Shown here piece by piece: positions 33,101 through 48,100 of a stretch of DNA of 64,000 nucleotides. The notes under the pieces are model-generated. The model was not told the DNA's origin, did not search any database, and saw nothing but the letters and a program-made list of their open reading frames with translations. Source of the stretch: Ctena decussata (lineage: Eukaryota > Mollusca > Bivalvia > Lucinida > Lucinidae). How positions within the stretch are numbered: position 1 is the stretch's first letter; each line of letters begins with the position of its first letter. Where the stretch lies: positions 28,046,166 to 28,110,165 of the forward strand of contig OZ022508.1 of the NCBI GenBank assembly GCA_963989385.1, given 5' to 3'. The translations under genes were made by a program, and so were the position numbers.

Positions 33101-36100
33101 CCCAGCGATCAGTCTGATCAGAGTCTTTGCTGTCTGCATGGAGCTGTCTTAAGCTACCCTCTAAGCACACAGTGAAGAGACTGAGCAAAATGGGAAGCTG
33201 CCCAGGCTGAACTGAATCTTCACTGGGTGCAAATGCCACTTTGTTGGCTTTATTGTGTCCCAGCTCATGTAAGCTTTATGTTTTCATATAACCAGAGCTA
33301 CATACAAAACATCTTGTAGAAAGATCCTGTGGATTCAAGAAACACATGAGAGAAAAGAAGCAAACTGAGTTTGTTCATGTGTGGTTATGAATTGTTGCAA
33401 GACTGTCCAAGCTCCTAGCATCAGCTTCAAGCAGCTCATTTTTTTTCAAACTGACTCAGAATGAGCCAAATGATCCCAAAAGAACAGAAAAAATAAATTA
33501 TGCATGATGATGAAGTACAAGGACAGTTTTTTACATCTGAGCATTTTTCCGATATTAGTAACTCATATTTTTTCTGAATAAGCAGACTGACATGTAACTC
33601 TGGTCAGAGTAGAACCAAAAGACTCCGAAATCCTGTATTTTCTGCTAATGATCCAATTAATTTGGCGTAGATGTAATAAACAGTACCTAATCTTTATTTT
33701 AAGCACTTTGGTTTCTGCTTTAATCCCACTGCCTCAAAGCTAGTGCAAACTGATTCTGCTTTGACTATATGCCTAATCCAGACCAATTCCTTTAACAAGC
33801 TGACCATCCTCTCATACATGGCATACATCTCAGAAGATCCAAAGCATGCTCCATGGAGTAAAGTGCAATGTTTTGTGTAAATATTTAGATGAAATGTCGC
33901 ACTAAAGGAAATTTTTAGACCAAATGTTTCATGTGATGATTTGTCCACTGAACGAAATATCCTAGATGAAGTCAACTTTAAATTGTCCTTTAGACAAACT
34001 ATCCTTAAGATGCAACAACTTAAGACAAAATATTGGTACCCTTACCATACTTACCTTATAACATTGTCCAAGATGAAGTGAGATTAGATTAATGCAGTTG
34101 TTAGAGACAGCCTGTAGTCCCCGAGGAGTTATATTAAAGCACCCAAACATCTCAAGCACCCGTAAGCTTGCACCATGTTTCTTTATCACAGTCTCAAGCC
34201 CATCATTAGACACGGCCTGACACCCATTAATACACAAACTCTCTAGTCTGAAGAATGAGAAGAGTGAGTGTTAGTGAGGGTAAGTAAGCTAAAATGATAA
34301 ATGAAATTCCAATCCCATTAACTTTACTTTGTGTATATCTTATGTTGCATGTCAGTGAAATCATGAGTAACATATGTTGAAACTCATCTTTGCAAGCCAA
34401 GAGTACTAAGTCCACTTTGTTCCTCATGTACCCTTGGCTGATGGCCTATTAGCAAATCAGATTTCCATCAGGGCTGCATTTTGGCTGCAGCAAGCTGTTT
34501 CCCTTGGCATGTGTTATTTTTTTTTGCCAATCTGAAGATCTGTTGCAAAAAACAGTTGTCCCACAGCTTCGCATTCAAAAATGCCGATGAATTGGTTAAA
34601 TATTCACTGTCAACTCTTTTTTCGTAATTGTTCCATGTAAACACAATATTTTTCAATCAACATGGGTGTCTCTTATGTATAAAATGTTTTGTTACAAATA
34701 ATTTGATTGGCTACAAGTGAAGTTGCTGGCATCCAATGAAATGGGGAAAATTTGGTTTTCGACTAGGCCGTTGGCCAAGGGTATATAAGGAAAAAGGTGG
34801 ACTTAGTAACTTCGGCTTGCAAAGATGGTTTAAACTAAGCAAACTGCATTACCAAAACAAATTTAGAAATATACAGCAGTTGGCCTCATCCAAAAATTAT
34901 GTTGTGACCCCTCATAAGAACTGCAACATCCAGGCAGTTCTATTAAGGGGTCATGATAATTACAATGTACATTTAATAATGAGGGTTATGAAACTCATAT
35001 TCACTGGACAGAACCTCACTTGAAACAGATTTATTTTGTTTGCTGGCAAACAAGTGGAGTGGTGAATATTACAGATATAAACTGAACAAAGTCTGCCTAA
35101 ACGATATCAACCAGCAATCACAAACTTGCATTTTCGACACTAGTTGTTTTTTGTTTTCATGAGCAGTGATACCCATGTTGGATATTATTTTATGAACTTT
35201 ATGAAAGCAACTGCGAGTGATGTTACACCAACTGGTGTCAATGTGTTTATGCAAATGACAGCTCACAGCATCAAATAATGCAATGACACCATGTAAAAAC
35301 TGAACTACCTGTTACAGGTATTCGATACATTAATTAAAACAGTCAGTGATGGTTCCCCAACTGGTGACAATATGTATAAGATATAACATCTGGCTGCAAC
35401 AGCTAACAATATCCTGTCACCATGTATAAAATTGCTTACCAATATAGCCATTAAGACATTGTCGATGATATTACAACTTGTGTCCATGTGTGAAATATTA
35501 CAACATCAAGCTGCAGCATGTAACAATACACTGTGATTACATATTATAAAATGTTACAGCCATCAAGCCACTGTCTGAGATGTTAAACCAACTAGCGCCA
35601 ATATGTGTAAGACTTTTAAATCTGGTTGCAGCATGTAGTAAAATACTGTCACTACTGGGCCACTGTCAGTGATGTTACATCAACTGATGTCTATGTGTGT
35701 AAGATTGACCTACCTGTTACAGGTATTAGATACAGCCATTAAGCCACTGTCAGTAATGTTACACCAACTGGTGTCTATGTGTGTTAGATTGTGACATCTA
35801 GCTGCAGCGTGTAGTAAAATACTGTCACCATGTAAAGCACCTTGACTGCATCGGCTTATATTCAGCTCCTGAAATTAAATGGGTATATTTTGTACACAAG
35901 TACCAGTGACAAACTTAGAAAAGTAAAGAAATCAGCAAGAAACATGTTTAATTAACCAATCCTTTCAAGAATTTAAAATTCATGAACAAGGCATTTATTA
36001 TTTGATCAGTTTAGACTTTTTTTTATCCTTTGGACCCCTTTTGATACTAATTGGTCTTTGAACTGACTGCCTTATTAAAATTGAGAAATTACAGGATGAT

Positions 36101-39100
36101 ATTCTCTGGCTTTTGTCCTAGATCATGTCAGGGTCACTGATGAGGCTTGAGTAGCTGAAACTTCAAAGTATGGCCCATGTTCCTTGTTTAGAATATGGTG
36201 TTTGAATGGTGTAAAAAAAAATTTTTTTATCGTGATTTGGCAGTTCTTAGATGTTTAACTGGTTTGAAATAAAGAAGTTGTTTACATTGTACTTTATAAC
36301 ATTCTGGAAAATTGGGGAAACTTTAGAATGTTCCCAAAACAGAAAGAATTGTCTAGAAAGTTCTGGAATCTACTCACCATTGTCAAAAGAATGTTGTGGA
36401 AGCTTCAGGAAACTTAGAGAACTTTCAAGATGATTTGAGAATGTTCTAGAATAATTAATTGTAGTTCTGATGAAATTGTAGAACTTTCTGTTGGTAAAAT
36501 TTAGAATCTTCTGGTATAAAATTATGTCAGAATTGAGAATTTTCTGGTAAAATCTATCTGGTTTATTTCTGAATATTCCTAGATGATATATAAAGAGCAC
36601 AAATTTTCATTTAGTCATCTTTGTAAACTTTCACCAGACTATAAATAAATAAGTTTAAACTGGAATCTAAATATATTGGATTACTTTGTGATTGTCATTC
36701 CTGGATTAATTTTTCAATTTGGAAATACTGTGCTCATAAACTGACTTTATCTTCTGGGATCAAAAACTGTTAAAAGACTTGTGTGTAAAAATATTCTGAG
36801 GGACATTCAGGATAAATTAAGGTACTGTAAATTACATTTTTCTTGATTAACTAATGACTGTTTTATTTTGATGTACATGTAAATAAATTTTGTTAAGCTT
36901 TAAAACAGGCTTGTCGCTGGTCTGTGTGGAAGGTGAAGTGGGGCTACTCTTACAGATTTTTTGGTTGGTTGATTTGATGCTTAACGTCCACGGTAAACAA
37001 CTAAGGTCATGTCGGGACGGTCAGTTAACCTAACCACACTATTCCTGGGCAGGCTTAGACCTCCTAAGCGGTTAACCAGTACTAAGTGCACATACTTTCA
37101 CCAGTAACTGACAACTGCCCTTCTTGAATCAGCGGAAGGAGTACTCTTACAGAGAACTGGCTCCTGTTTAAAAAGCAAGTCTTTTCATTAAAGTGTAGCT
37201 CGAAGTATTCATCTCAGAGTGATCTATATTCACCAATGCAAAGACTGGTCTATGGTTATGGACTGTTTACTGGCCAGAACAGCAAAAAAGAAGTTACAAA
37301 AGTTGTTTCCCTTTATAAATTGGTAGAAAATTATAGAGGCATACCAATCCACCTTCAGTCATACCTTCAGACTATCAGCACATTCTCTGAACATGTCTCT
37401 AAGACCCTTTGCTGTCACTTGGTCACCATGGCAATGAATCAAGGCAAGACTGACTGGATGACGTTTTGATATCTCTGTTAAACAGCTGTCATCAAGATCT
37501 GTTTTCTTCTTGATAGTAATGTATTTCCCTAAAATTAAGAAAACCAATTGTTTATATCACACACAGCTTCACGACTGCTAAACCACTAGGATCACTCTAA
37601 TTTATGATATGGCCTAACAGTTCCTCCTCCTCCAGGATATTGGTGAAAATCAGCTTGCAAGTGTGAGCACTTTGGAGATACAGAATTGCAGATAAGGAGA
37701 CTAAAGCAAGTGAGGGGCTCACAACTACTCCTGGCCAATGCCAGAAATTAAGAAAACCAATTGTTTATATCACACACAGCTTCACGACTGCTAAACCACT
37801 AGGATCACTCTAATTTATGATATGGCCTAACAGTTCCTCCTCCTCCAGGATATTGGTGAAAATCAGCTTGCAAGTGTGAGCACTTTGGAGATACAGAATT
37901 GCAGATAAGGAGACTAAAGCAAGTGAGGGTCTCACAACTACTCCTGGCCAATGCCAATGCCTAGATCTAACTTATAAAACAAGAGGGCCATGAGGCCCTG
38001 ATCCGCTCACCTGAGCAATTGGCAAAGTGGCTTTTTCTTATGTCTGAAATTGTCAAAATATGAGTCTAGGGTCAAAAGTCAAAGACTGACCATGACCTCT
38101 TGTACTCATAAATCTTCATGTGCTAATCACATTAAGACAACTATATATACCATTTTTTAGAAATCTTCAAAATCTTCAAAACTTTCCATGAAATCTTATG
38201 TTCTAGCATTTTCCCATATTTGACCATGCTGCAAAAAAGGTCAAGGTGAACACAAGGTCATCATTTGAACAATCTTGGAAGTACTCTAGTACTCCATGCT
38301 ACTTACCAAGTTTCAAGGCCATAGGCATATTGGTTCTGGAGAAGAAAAATATTAAATGTTTATACCATAAATGGGTATGTCGGCCATGTTGGTCATGTGA
38401 CCTGGACCATTTGAACACATTTTTGTTCCCTCAACCCCTGGAGGCTCTTTATGAAATGTGACTACAATTGGCCCTTTGGCTTTTGAGGAAATGTTTGAAA
38501 ATATCAAAATATGAGAGATCTGGGTCAAAGGTCAAAGAATGACCTTGACCTCTTGTACTCATAATTCTTCATGACCTCATTAAGATGACTGTATATACCA
38601 ATTTTTAGGCCAAAATCTTCAAAAATTCCCATGAAAGCTTATGTTGTAGCATTTTGCCATATTTGACCTTGCCATAAAAAGGTCAAGGTCAAGCAAAGGT
38701 CATAATTTGAACAATCTTGATAATACTGGAGTACCCAATGCAACATACCAAGTTTCAAGGCCATCGGTCAACTGGTTCTGGAGAAGAAGATTTTTGAATG
38801 TTTTTATCATATATGGTCATGGCGGCCATGTTGGTCATGTGACCCAGACCATTTGAAGAATTTCGTTTCCTCAACCCCTGAAGGCTCTATATGATATTTG
38901 GTTACAATTGTCTTTTAAAAAGAAGTTTGAAATTGTCAAACTATGAGAATTCAGGGTCACTATGAGAATTCAGGGTCAAAGGTCAAAGAATGACCTTGAC
39001 CTCTTGTACTTATGAATCTTGATGTACTCATTAAGATGACTGCATTTTCCAATTTTTAGGCCTAAATCTTCAAAACTTTCCGTGAAATCTTATGTTCTAG

Positions 39101-42100
39101 CATTTTCCCTTATTTGACCTTCCCGTAAAATGGTCAAGGTCAATCCAAGGTTATCATTTTGAACACTCTTGATAGAACTGGAATACCCAATGCTTCATAC
39201 CAAGTTTCAAGGCCATCGGTCAACTAGTTCTGGAGAAGAAAGATTTTTAAAAGTTTTTATCATATATGGGCGTGGCGGCCATGTCGGTCATGTGACCTGA
39301 ACCTTTTGAACAAAATTTCATTCCCTCAACCCCTGGAGGCTCTATATGAAATTTGGTTACGATTGGCCCAGTGGCTTTGGAGAAGATTGTTTGAAAATGT
39401 CAAAATATGAGAGTTCTGGGTCAAAGGTCAAAGAATGACCTTGACCTCTTACACTCATAAATTTTCATATACTCAACTGCATTTACCAATTTTAAGCCTT
39501 ACTCTTCAAAACTTTCCATGAAATCATATGTTCTAGCATTTTCCCATATTTGACCTTGCAGTAAAATGGTCAAGGTCAACCCAAGGTCATAATTTGAACA
39601 ATCTTGGTAGTACTCTAGTACCCAATGCTACATACCAAGTTTCAAGGCCATCGTTCAATTGGTTCTGGAGAAGAAGATTTTTAAAGGTTTTTACCATATA
39701 TGGGCGTGGCCGCCATGTTGGTCATGTGACCTGGACAGTATGAATAAATTTTTGTTCCCTCAACCCCTAGAGGCTCTATATGAAGGTTGGTTTAAATTGG
39801 CTCAGTGGCTGTTGAGGAGATTGTTCGAAATTGTCAAAATATGAGAGTTCTGGGTCAAAGGTCAAAGAATGACCTTGACCTCTTAAAGTCATAAATCTTC
39901 ACTTACTCATTAAGATGACTGTAGATACTGGTTTTTAGCCCAAAATCTGCAACAGTTTCCAAGATATCTTATGTTCTAGCATTTTGCCATATAAAAGCAC
40001 AAGGAAGCAAATTTGACCTTGCCTAAAAAAAGGTCAAGGTCAACCCAAGGTCATAATTTGAACAATCTTGGTAGTACTCGCGTACCCGATGCTACATACC
40101 AATTTCAAGGCCATCGGCCTATTGGTTCTGGAGAAGAAGATTTTTAAAGGTTTTTACCATATATGGGGGTGGCAGCCATGTTGGTCATGTGACCAGGACC
40201 GTTTGAACAACTTTTCGTTCCTAAGGTCCCAGGAGGCTCTATATGAAATTTGGTTACAATTGGCCCAGCGGTTTCAGAGGAGAAGTTGTTTGAAATTGTG
40301 GACGGACGGACGCCGGAGCCTTACCATCCAATAAGCTCCCCCGGAGCCGCTGGCTGAGGTGAGCTAAAAATGTGTGATCCAATATTTGACACGTATGTTA
40401 ATGAACAAACAGAGACAGCTGACAAATGAACTGACGACTGAATCAACAAATGGACCAAAGATAAAAGCTGTATAAGCCTGATAAACTGCATGGAATAAAA
40501 AAAACGCCCATCTGTACTGAGTCTATGTACAGCAAAAGCCACTGCAGGTAATATTGGCAGACACATATAATGTTTTATGCTAAAATTATCTGTGATTAAA
40601 AAGTATGTTTGTATTCATTTTAAGAGGACAAATACATATAGTTTCTACTTACATAAACTCTCATCCATGGCAACCCTGTAGAACTGATGACAAACTTGAG
40701 CACACCTGGTGAGGTCCGACTGACCCAGGTAGGCAAATATATGTATCAGAATTTCATCTGGAAGACACTGCCAGCAGGATAATGTTCCCTCATGAATACG
40801 TGGAGTCTGAGAAAAAAAAAAAATACCATAAAACTTTTAAGTACTGTAACAGACAGTTCAAAACAAACAATGCAGACCCAGATAGACTGCTTCCTAACGG
40901 AGCAGCCTGATCAGAGTCTAAACTGTTTGCCATTCTATCTGTATCATTTTGACCCATAATCTGCATTGTAAATCCAAGCTGCTCCCTTTTAGAACAACTA
41001 TGGTAATTATTTTAGGTGCCCAATTTTTAGAACTTTTAAGGTAAACTGACAAGATGGTGTGATAAAATTACTGAAATTGGTATAGGAACAGCAAAATTCA
41101 GATAAGATTCAGTTTTAGCCAGGTTTTCAAAATATTTTTCACATTTCAACAAATTCTGACCAGCAGTTATTCCTTGATCTGTGAATTTATGACGAATATA
41201 TTTAGTTTCAGCTTCAGAGTTTTATATCATAGTTTAAGGTAAATAGATACACTTTTAGGGAAGCAACTCTGCCATTTTCATTTTTGTCTCCCTTCTGAAC
41301 GGGAACAACTCTTAAAGGAAGAAATTTACTTTCCAAGAAGCAAATTCCTTCCCTCTTGATTAGCCCATTTTGGAAGGGCTACATCATTCAGGGAAGTAAA
41401 CAGAAAATCAACAGTAGTTTTCCTTAGTAAAAATGGTTAAAAACTTGGCAGTGTGGCCATTCACCTTAATTTCAGTCCCTGATTAAAGCAACATGAATAT
41501 TTTCATAGATCTCAAATTTTTCTAAAATATATATTCATGTACACCTGAATCAGGATCTTCATACAGATAAAATTCTGGGTCCAGTCATTCAAAGCATCAT
41601 TAGCTAGAAGTCATAAAGCAAGGATACCTTAAGTCTTAAAATATAATAAACATAAAAGTAAGGGACCAAATATTTGTTTTGCTTAAAAAATGTGCACTTT
41701 TGTACTGCAAAAGCTATTAAACATTTCTGGTTAAAAATGACAGTGTTTTTGAGTACAATACATTTGTAAAAAAATATAACATCTTGTTACAACTGACAGT
41801 GTTGCTGGTATCTAACATTAACTGAGCCCTTGAAATGTGCAAAAAAGATATAAGCAACTGATCTACTCACCATCTCTAGGTATTTGTCATATGTGCTTCT
41901 TGGAGATGTAATGCGATCTGAAATATATTGAATCAATAATGACAGATATTTAATCTACCATATCCTATGAAATGCCATGGGGTATTGCATTTTTCAAAAG
42001 GGTGGCATTATTTATAGCCTAAATAGAGGTAATTCAGCCACTGACAACATGCTCCTAATAAAAAGTATTAAGGTAAACAGATATACTTCCAGATGAAGCA

Positions 42101-45100
42101 GATCTCCTATTTTCCTTTCTTTGCCACCCTTTTCAGAAGGTGTCCTCTCTTAGAGGAAAGAATTTGCTCCTCTAGGAGCAAATTCTTTCCCAGAAGAGTG
42201 GACCCCACTTGGAAGGGCTACATCTTTCAGAGAAGCAAACAGGAATTCTTGTTGTTCCCCTTTGTAAAACTGATGAAAAACAAAGAAGTTGGTAAGTCAT
42301 TTTTCTGTCAAAGAGACAGGGTGCATTTATAAGAGCAGGAGAGTTTATTAGGATTAGTACAGTATTGGATCAAAATGCCACCTGTAATTTAAATTATCAC
42401 TGTTTATATTGTGTTTGTGCATATTAGTCTGTATACTGTTCCTATTTATTGCTAAAGGGTACACACCATTTTCTGAAGAAGAAACTAAATTTCAAACAAG
42501 AACTCCATGAAATGCTGTGGCACTGCCCTTCCCTTGTGCAAAAGGAGCAAAAGGTTTCAAAACAAGAGTCTTTTAGTAATATCAAATATACTAAGCTAGT
42601 CATTCTAGGCAGAATATGCGAAGCAAAATGGTTGATGATCTTAGATTTATGCAGATATGGAAATAAATGCTCTTGAGTTGATCTAACACATGAAATGATG
42701 GAAAACCAGATCCCTATATAACACCTGCTTTAGAAAGTGGGTACAACAACAAGACCTGTCGCCAGATAGGATAGCTCGCCTGAACCAGCGCTTGTCCATC
42801 TTCAAGTGGTAGTATTTGTTTCATAGGGGTGGGGGATGGGGCTGAATAAAATTTTCGACTTATATCTATCATCATACTAAATATAATTAAATCCATTCAA
42901 GTGTTTAGAAGCTATGAGATTTCAAAAACTTTTGTCATAAAACTTCAACATAAAATCTAAGTCCATGACCTTGATCTATAGGTCATGTCCAGAGGTGGGG
43001 ATGCTGTTGAATAAAACTTCTTACCAATGTCTATCATGAAAACAAATTAAAATCAAATTGATCAAAAGGTTTGGAAACTATGAGGTTTAAAAAACTTTAT
43101 TGTAAACATAAAATTGAGGTTTAAAAAACTATGAGGTTTAAAAAACTTTATTGTAAACATAAAATTGCTAAGTCCATGACCTTTATTGTAAACATAAAAT
43201 TGCTAAGTCCATGACCTTTACCTGTAGCAAACTTTAACATAAAACTTTAACATAAAATTGCAGAGTCCATGACCTTGACCTATAGGTCAAGTGCAGGGAG
43301 GGGAGATGTGGCTGAACAAAATTTCCGACCAATACCTATCATCACACCAAATATAATTCAAATCGATTAAAGGGTTTAGAACCTCAGAGATCTTAGAAAC
43401 TTTAACATAAAACTTTAACATGAAATGTCTAAGTTCATGACCTCGACTTATAGAATAAAATACGGTTGTAATACGGTTGTAATACGGTTGTAATACGGTT
43501 GAAAATGAAATTCATTTTCTATGTGAATGTAATAAATATGATACGTTAAGACAGAAAATGTTTGACAGTATAAATGCAACTGATATCGTTCTGGGTGTAG
43601 ATCACGTGACTACTTTTATTAAACTTATGACATGCTCTGACAAGAATATTATCAAAGCCATAGCTACATTTGTAGATGATAGTAAAATTACATAAACAGT
43701 ATGCAAGTCTACTGACTCCAAACCATTTATCAAGCGATCGAATTACATGATGACTCATAACTGCTCTATTTTGTATGTGTGAGTGTGAGTGTGCATGTGC
43801 GCAATTCATATTGTATTGTTAATTGTATTTGTTCAATGTATGTTATATGCCCTTAACCCAAAACTTGGGTATAGCTGTGCAGTAATTAAATTCTAATTCT
43901 AATTCTAATTCTAATTCTATAGATCATGTGCAGGGATGGGGATGCTGTAGGATAAAATTTCAGACTAATATCTATCATCGATCTAAATATAATTCAAACT
44001 GATCCAAGGGTTTAGAAAATATGACATCTTAAAACTGAAACGTAAAACTTTAACATGAAATTTCTAAGTCTGTGACCTTGACCTATAGGTCATGTCTTGG
44101 GTGTGAGGATGGTCTTGCATAAAATTTTGAACCAATATCTATCATCATACCGAATATAATTTAAATCGATTAAAAGGTTTACAAACTATGAGATCTTAAA
44201 AACTTTAAAGATTTACTCCCTTTATAATAATAACAAAAATGATTTGATGAAATATTTCATGCAATACCTCCAACATGTTCTAACTATACATTTGATTTAG
44301 AGTTTGGATAATAATTCTTGATAAAAGTGACTTTAAACAAAAAATAAGATAATTTTCTATACAATCGCGGACCGCGGTTGAAATCGCATTATTGGACAAA
44401 AATAATTTATTCATACGTCACAATCACATGCACTAATAAGAAAAACACCTCTACATGATCACATGACACTCGTGGTCAAAATCGATATTCTTACAGGTCG
44501 TGAGGAAATAGGTAATTTGGATTTTAATTTGAAGATTGTTTTTCATTCCACATTTACCAAATATAATTTAAATCGATTAAAAGGTTTACAAACTATGAGA
44601 TCTTAAAAACTTTAACGTAAAACTTTAAAATAAAATTGCTAAGTCCGTGACCTTGACCTATGGGTCATGACTAGGGGTGTGGATGGTCTTGAAGAGAATT
44701 TTGGACCAATATCTATCAAATACCAAATATATTTTAAATTGATCAAAGGGTTTAGAAACTATGAGATCTTAAAAACTTTAACGTAAAACTTTAACATAAA
44801 ATTTCTAAGTCTGTGACCTTGACCTATGGGTCATGACCAGGGGTGGGGATGGTCTTTAAGATAATTTTGGACCAATATCTATCATTATACTAAATATAAT
44901 TTAAACTGATCGAAGGGTTTAGAAACTATGAGATCTTAAAAACTTTAACGTAAAACTTTAACATTTTGATAACGCTGCCACTAATGCCAACGCTAACACT
45001 GAAGCTAACGCCAACACTAACGCCAATGCCAGGGGCAGTACAATAGCTCTTCCTGAACTTTGTTCAGGCAAGCTAAAAATCAGTCTTTTTACATCTCAAT

Positions 45101-48100
45101 AACTATAATAAAACAAGAGGACCAATGGTCCTGTAGCTCACCTGACACTTGGTCCTGATATATATTTTAATGTTTATGATGGGCTTGAGTGCCCAAAGCT
45201 ACATACCAAGTTTCAAGGTCATACACCTTTTGGTTCTGGAGAAGAAGATTTTGAAGGGTTTTTACCATATACGGCATGGCGGCCATCTTGGTCAAGACCC
45301 TGAGAACAAACTTTTATTCCCTGATCACACTTAGACTCCATATGAAATTTCGCTTCAATCAGACCAGCGGTTTCAGAGGAGTAGATGTTTTGAAAATCTT
45401 GATGACGGACAGACCGACAAAATGACCTTGACCTTTCAGTGACATAATATCTTCATCTGGTCATTTAGTTGACCATATATACCATGTATTGTACCTAAGA
45501 CTTAAATAGTTTCTGAGAAATCCACTGTATAAGCCTTTTCCCATATAAAAGCCTAACATACCAAAGTTGACCATGTCGTCAATTAATTCAAGGTCAACAC
45601 ATGGTCATCATTTGTATAAACTATGATAGGCCAGCATGCCCGATGCTACATACCAAGTTTCAAGGTCATAGGCCTTTTGGTTCTAGAGAAGAAGATTTTT
45701 GAAGGGTTTTTACCATATATGGGCATGGTGGCCATCTTGGTCAAGTGACCCAGACCCCGCGTATAAACTTTCGTTCCCCAATCCCACTGAGACTCCATAT
45801 GAAATTTGGCTTCAATCGGCCCAGTGGTTTCAGAGGAGAAGATGTTTGAAAATCTTGACGACGGATGGTCCGACAGAATGACCTTGACCTTTAGTGACAT
45901 AATATCTTCATCTGGTCATTTAGTCGACCATGTATACCAAGTATTGTACCTAATACTTAAATAGTTTCTGAGAAATCCACTGTTTAAGCGTTTTCCCATA
46001 TAAAAGCCTAACATACCAAAGTTGACCATCCCGTAAATTAGGTCAAGGTCAACGCAAGATCATGATTTGTATAAAATATGATGGGCCCGCATGCCCGATG
46101 CTACATACCAAGTTTCAAGGTCATAGGCCTTTTGGGTCTGGAGAAGAAGATTTTTGAAGAGTTTTTACCATATATGGGCATGGGGGCCATCTTGGTCATG
46201 TGACCTGGACCAAATATATAAACTTTCATTCCCCCATCCCACTGAGACTCCACATGAAATTTGGCTTCAATCGGCCCAGTGGTTTCAGAGGAGAAGATGT
46301 TTGAAAATCTTGACGACGGATGGTCCGACGGAATGACCTTGACCTTTAGTGACATAATATCTTCATCTGGTCATTTAGTCAACCATGTATACCAAGTATT
46401 GTACCTTAGACTTAAATAGTTTCTGAGAAATCCACCGTTTAAGCGTTTTCCCATATAAAAGCCTAACTTTCCAAAGTTGACCATGTCATAAATTAGGTCA
46501 AGGTCATCACAAGGTCATGATTTATATAAATTATGATGAGCCCGCATGCCCGATGCTACATACCAAGTTTCAAGGTCATAGGCCTTTTGGTTCTGGAGAA
46601 GAAGATTTTTGAAGGGTTTTTACCATATATGGGCGTGGCGGCCATCTTGGTCATGTGACCTGGACCAAATATATAAACTTTCGTTCCCCCATCCTGTTAA
46701 GGCTCCATATGAAATTTGGCTTCAATCCACCCAGTGGTTTCTGAGAAGAAGATGTTTAAAATTGTGGACGCCGACGACGACGACGACGACGAAGCCGACG
46801 ACGACGACGACGACAGACGACGGACCAAGTCTATACTATAAGCTCACCACAGGTGAGCTAAAAATAGTCAAAAGATATCCTGCAAGTAAAAGAAGATAAT
46901 AAAATTAATGTCAGTAAAAAGAAGAAAGGAAGGGATGCTAGTTACAGACAGGTATGGTATATATTCTCCCATAACAGTTAAAAATATCAATTTTTATCTT
47001 CCACTCTTCACCTGAGGCATTCAGAAGGTACACAGATCAAGACAAGCCACCAATAATATTCATAACTGAAGACAAACTTTTATTTACCTTTTATCATTTT
47101 TAAATAAATTCTTGTAAATTTTATGCAAAAAGTGTAGAAGCTGATCAGACGTGACATTTCTCAGTTTCTGATCTGAGCCAACACTGTTTGCTGTTTGCAT
47201 GTGTCCCATTTATGGGGCCCTAGGACTTAATAATGGGTTAAGAAACCACTTTTGGCAACTGATGCAAAAACTACCAAATTAAGCTATCAATTTCTTTAGT
47301 CTTATTGTTTTAAAGTAGCATATTTATCACCAGAATTCAAAAGGAAATCTATTCTAGAAACTCTCTGAATGAAAATAAGCAAGCAACTATAGACAGTTTT
47401 GAGTCAGCAAAATGGATCCATGTTAGCCAGCTGATTTTACGGTTAGGGAACTAAGACAAAGCCAAGAAGTAGAGAAATTAGTGTAATGGGTAATAAAAAA
47501 ATCAAACAAGAAAAATAATTCACTGGAATAGGGTGTCTCGCCTGTCATTGCATTGTCTCAAAACAGAGCTAAACGCAAAAACTTGACATAGAGGATCTTA
47601 TATGAGTGCTCATATATTATTGAATTTATTAAATCAGTTGGGGAAAACAATAAGATGCGAGGCCATGCCGTGCATCTTATCATTTTTCCCAATGAGTTTA
47701 ATAAATTCAATAATACATGAGCACAAATGCAAGATTCTATTTATCATATGACACTAAAATTGCATTTTATTAACAAATTTTGCACTAAAACATCACGATT
47801 TCGTCATTAGTAAATGCAACGTTTTTAAGCATGTGCATGTCAACGCATTAAAACGCTTTGTAACGACGTAATTTGCATGTTTAATCAACTACGTAGTGGA
47901 TTATCATTTTTAATGCATGGCTTTATCCTTTATTACACTCTCAGATGCAATGTCATATGATACATAAGTTTATGCTGCTGATGCCGGAAAAGTAATACAT
48001 TTATCTCACTTCTGCCAGTCACAGACAAGATAAAAACTTATGAAGAGTTCTAACAAAAGAATATAGGGTAAGATCCTTATGCTCACACAGAGTTCAAAAT

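Noticed and set aside
32820..33239. Extended 139-codon version of FBXL exon 12
   Set aside because: The upstream part translates a palindromic MITE; the gttttccag acceptor at 33030 and phase fit with exon 11 define the real exon.
35305..35487. Additional functional LRR exon
   Set aside because: It resembles exon 10 but lacks the conserved LRR residues in its second half and has no good acceptor; listed as a degenerate copy.
46609..46899. 96-codon ORF ending in a Thr-rich run
   Set aside because: Translation of a transposon unit and a GAC microsatellite; similar frames recur in every unit of the element.
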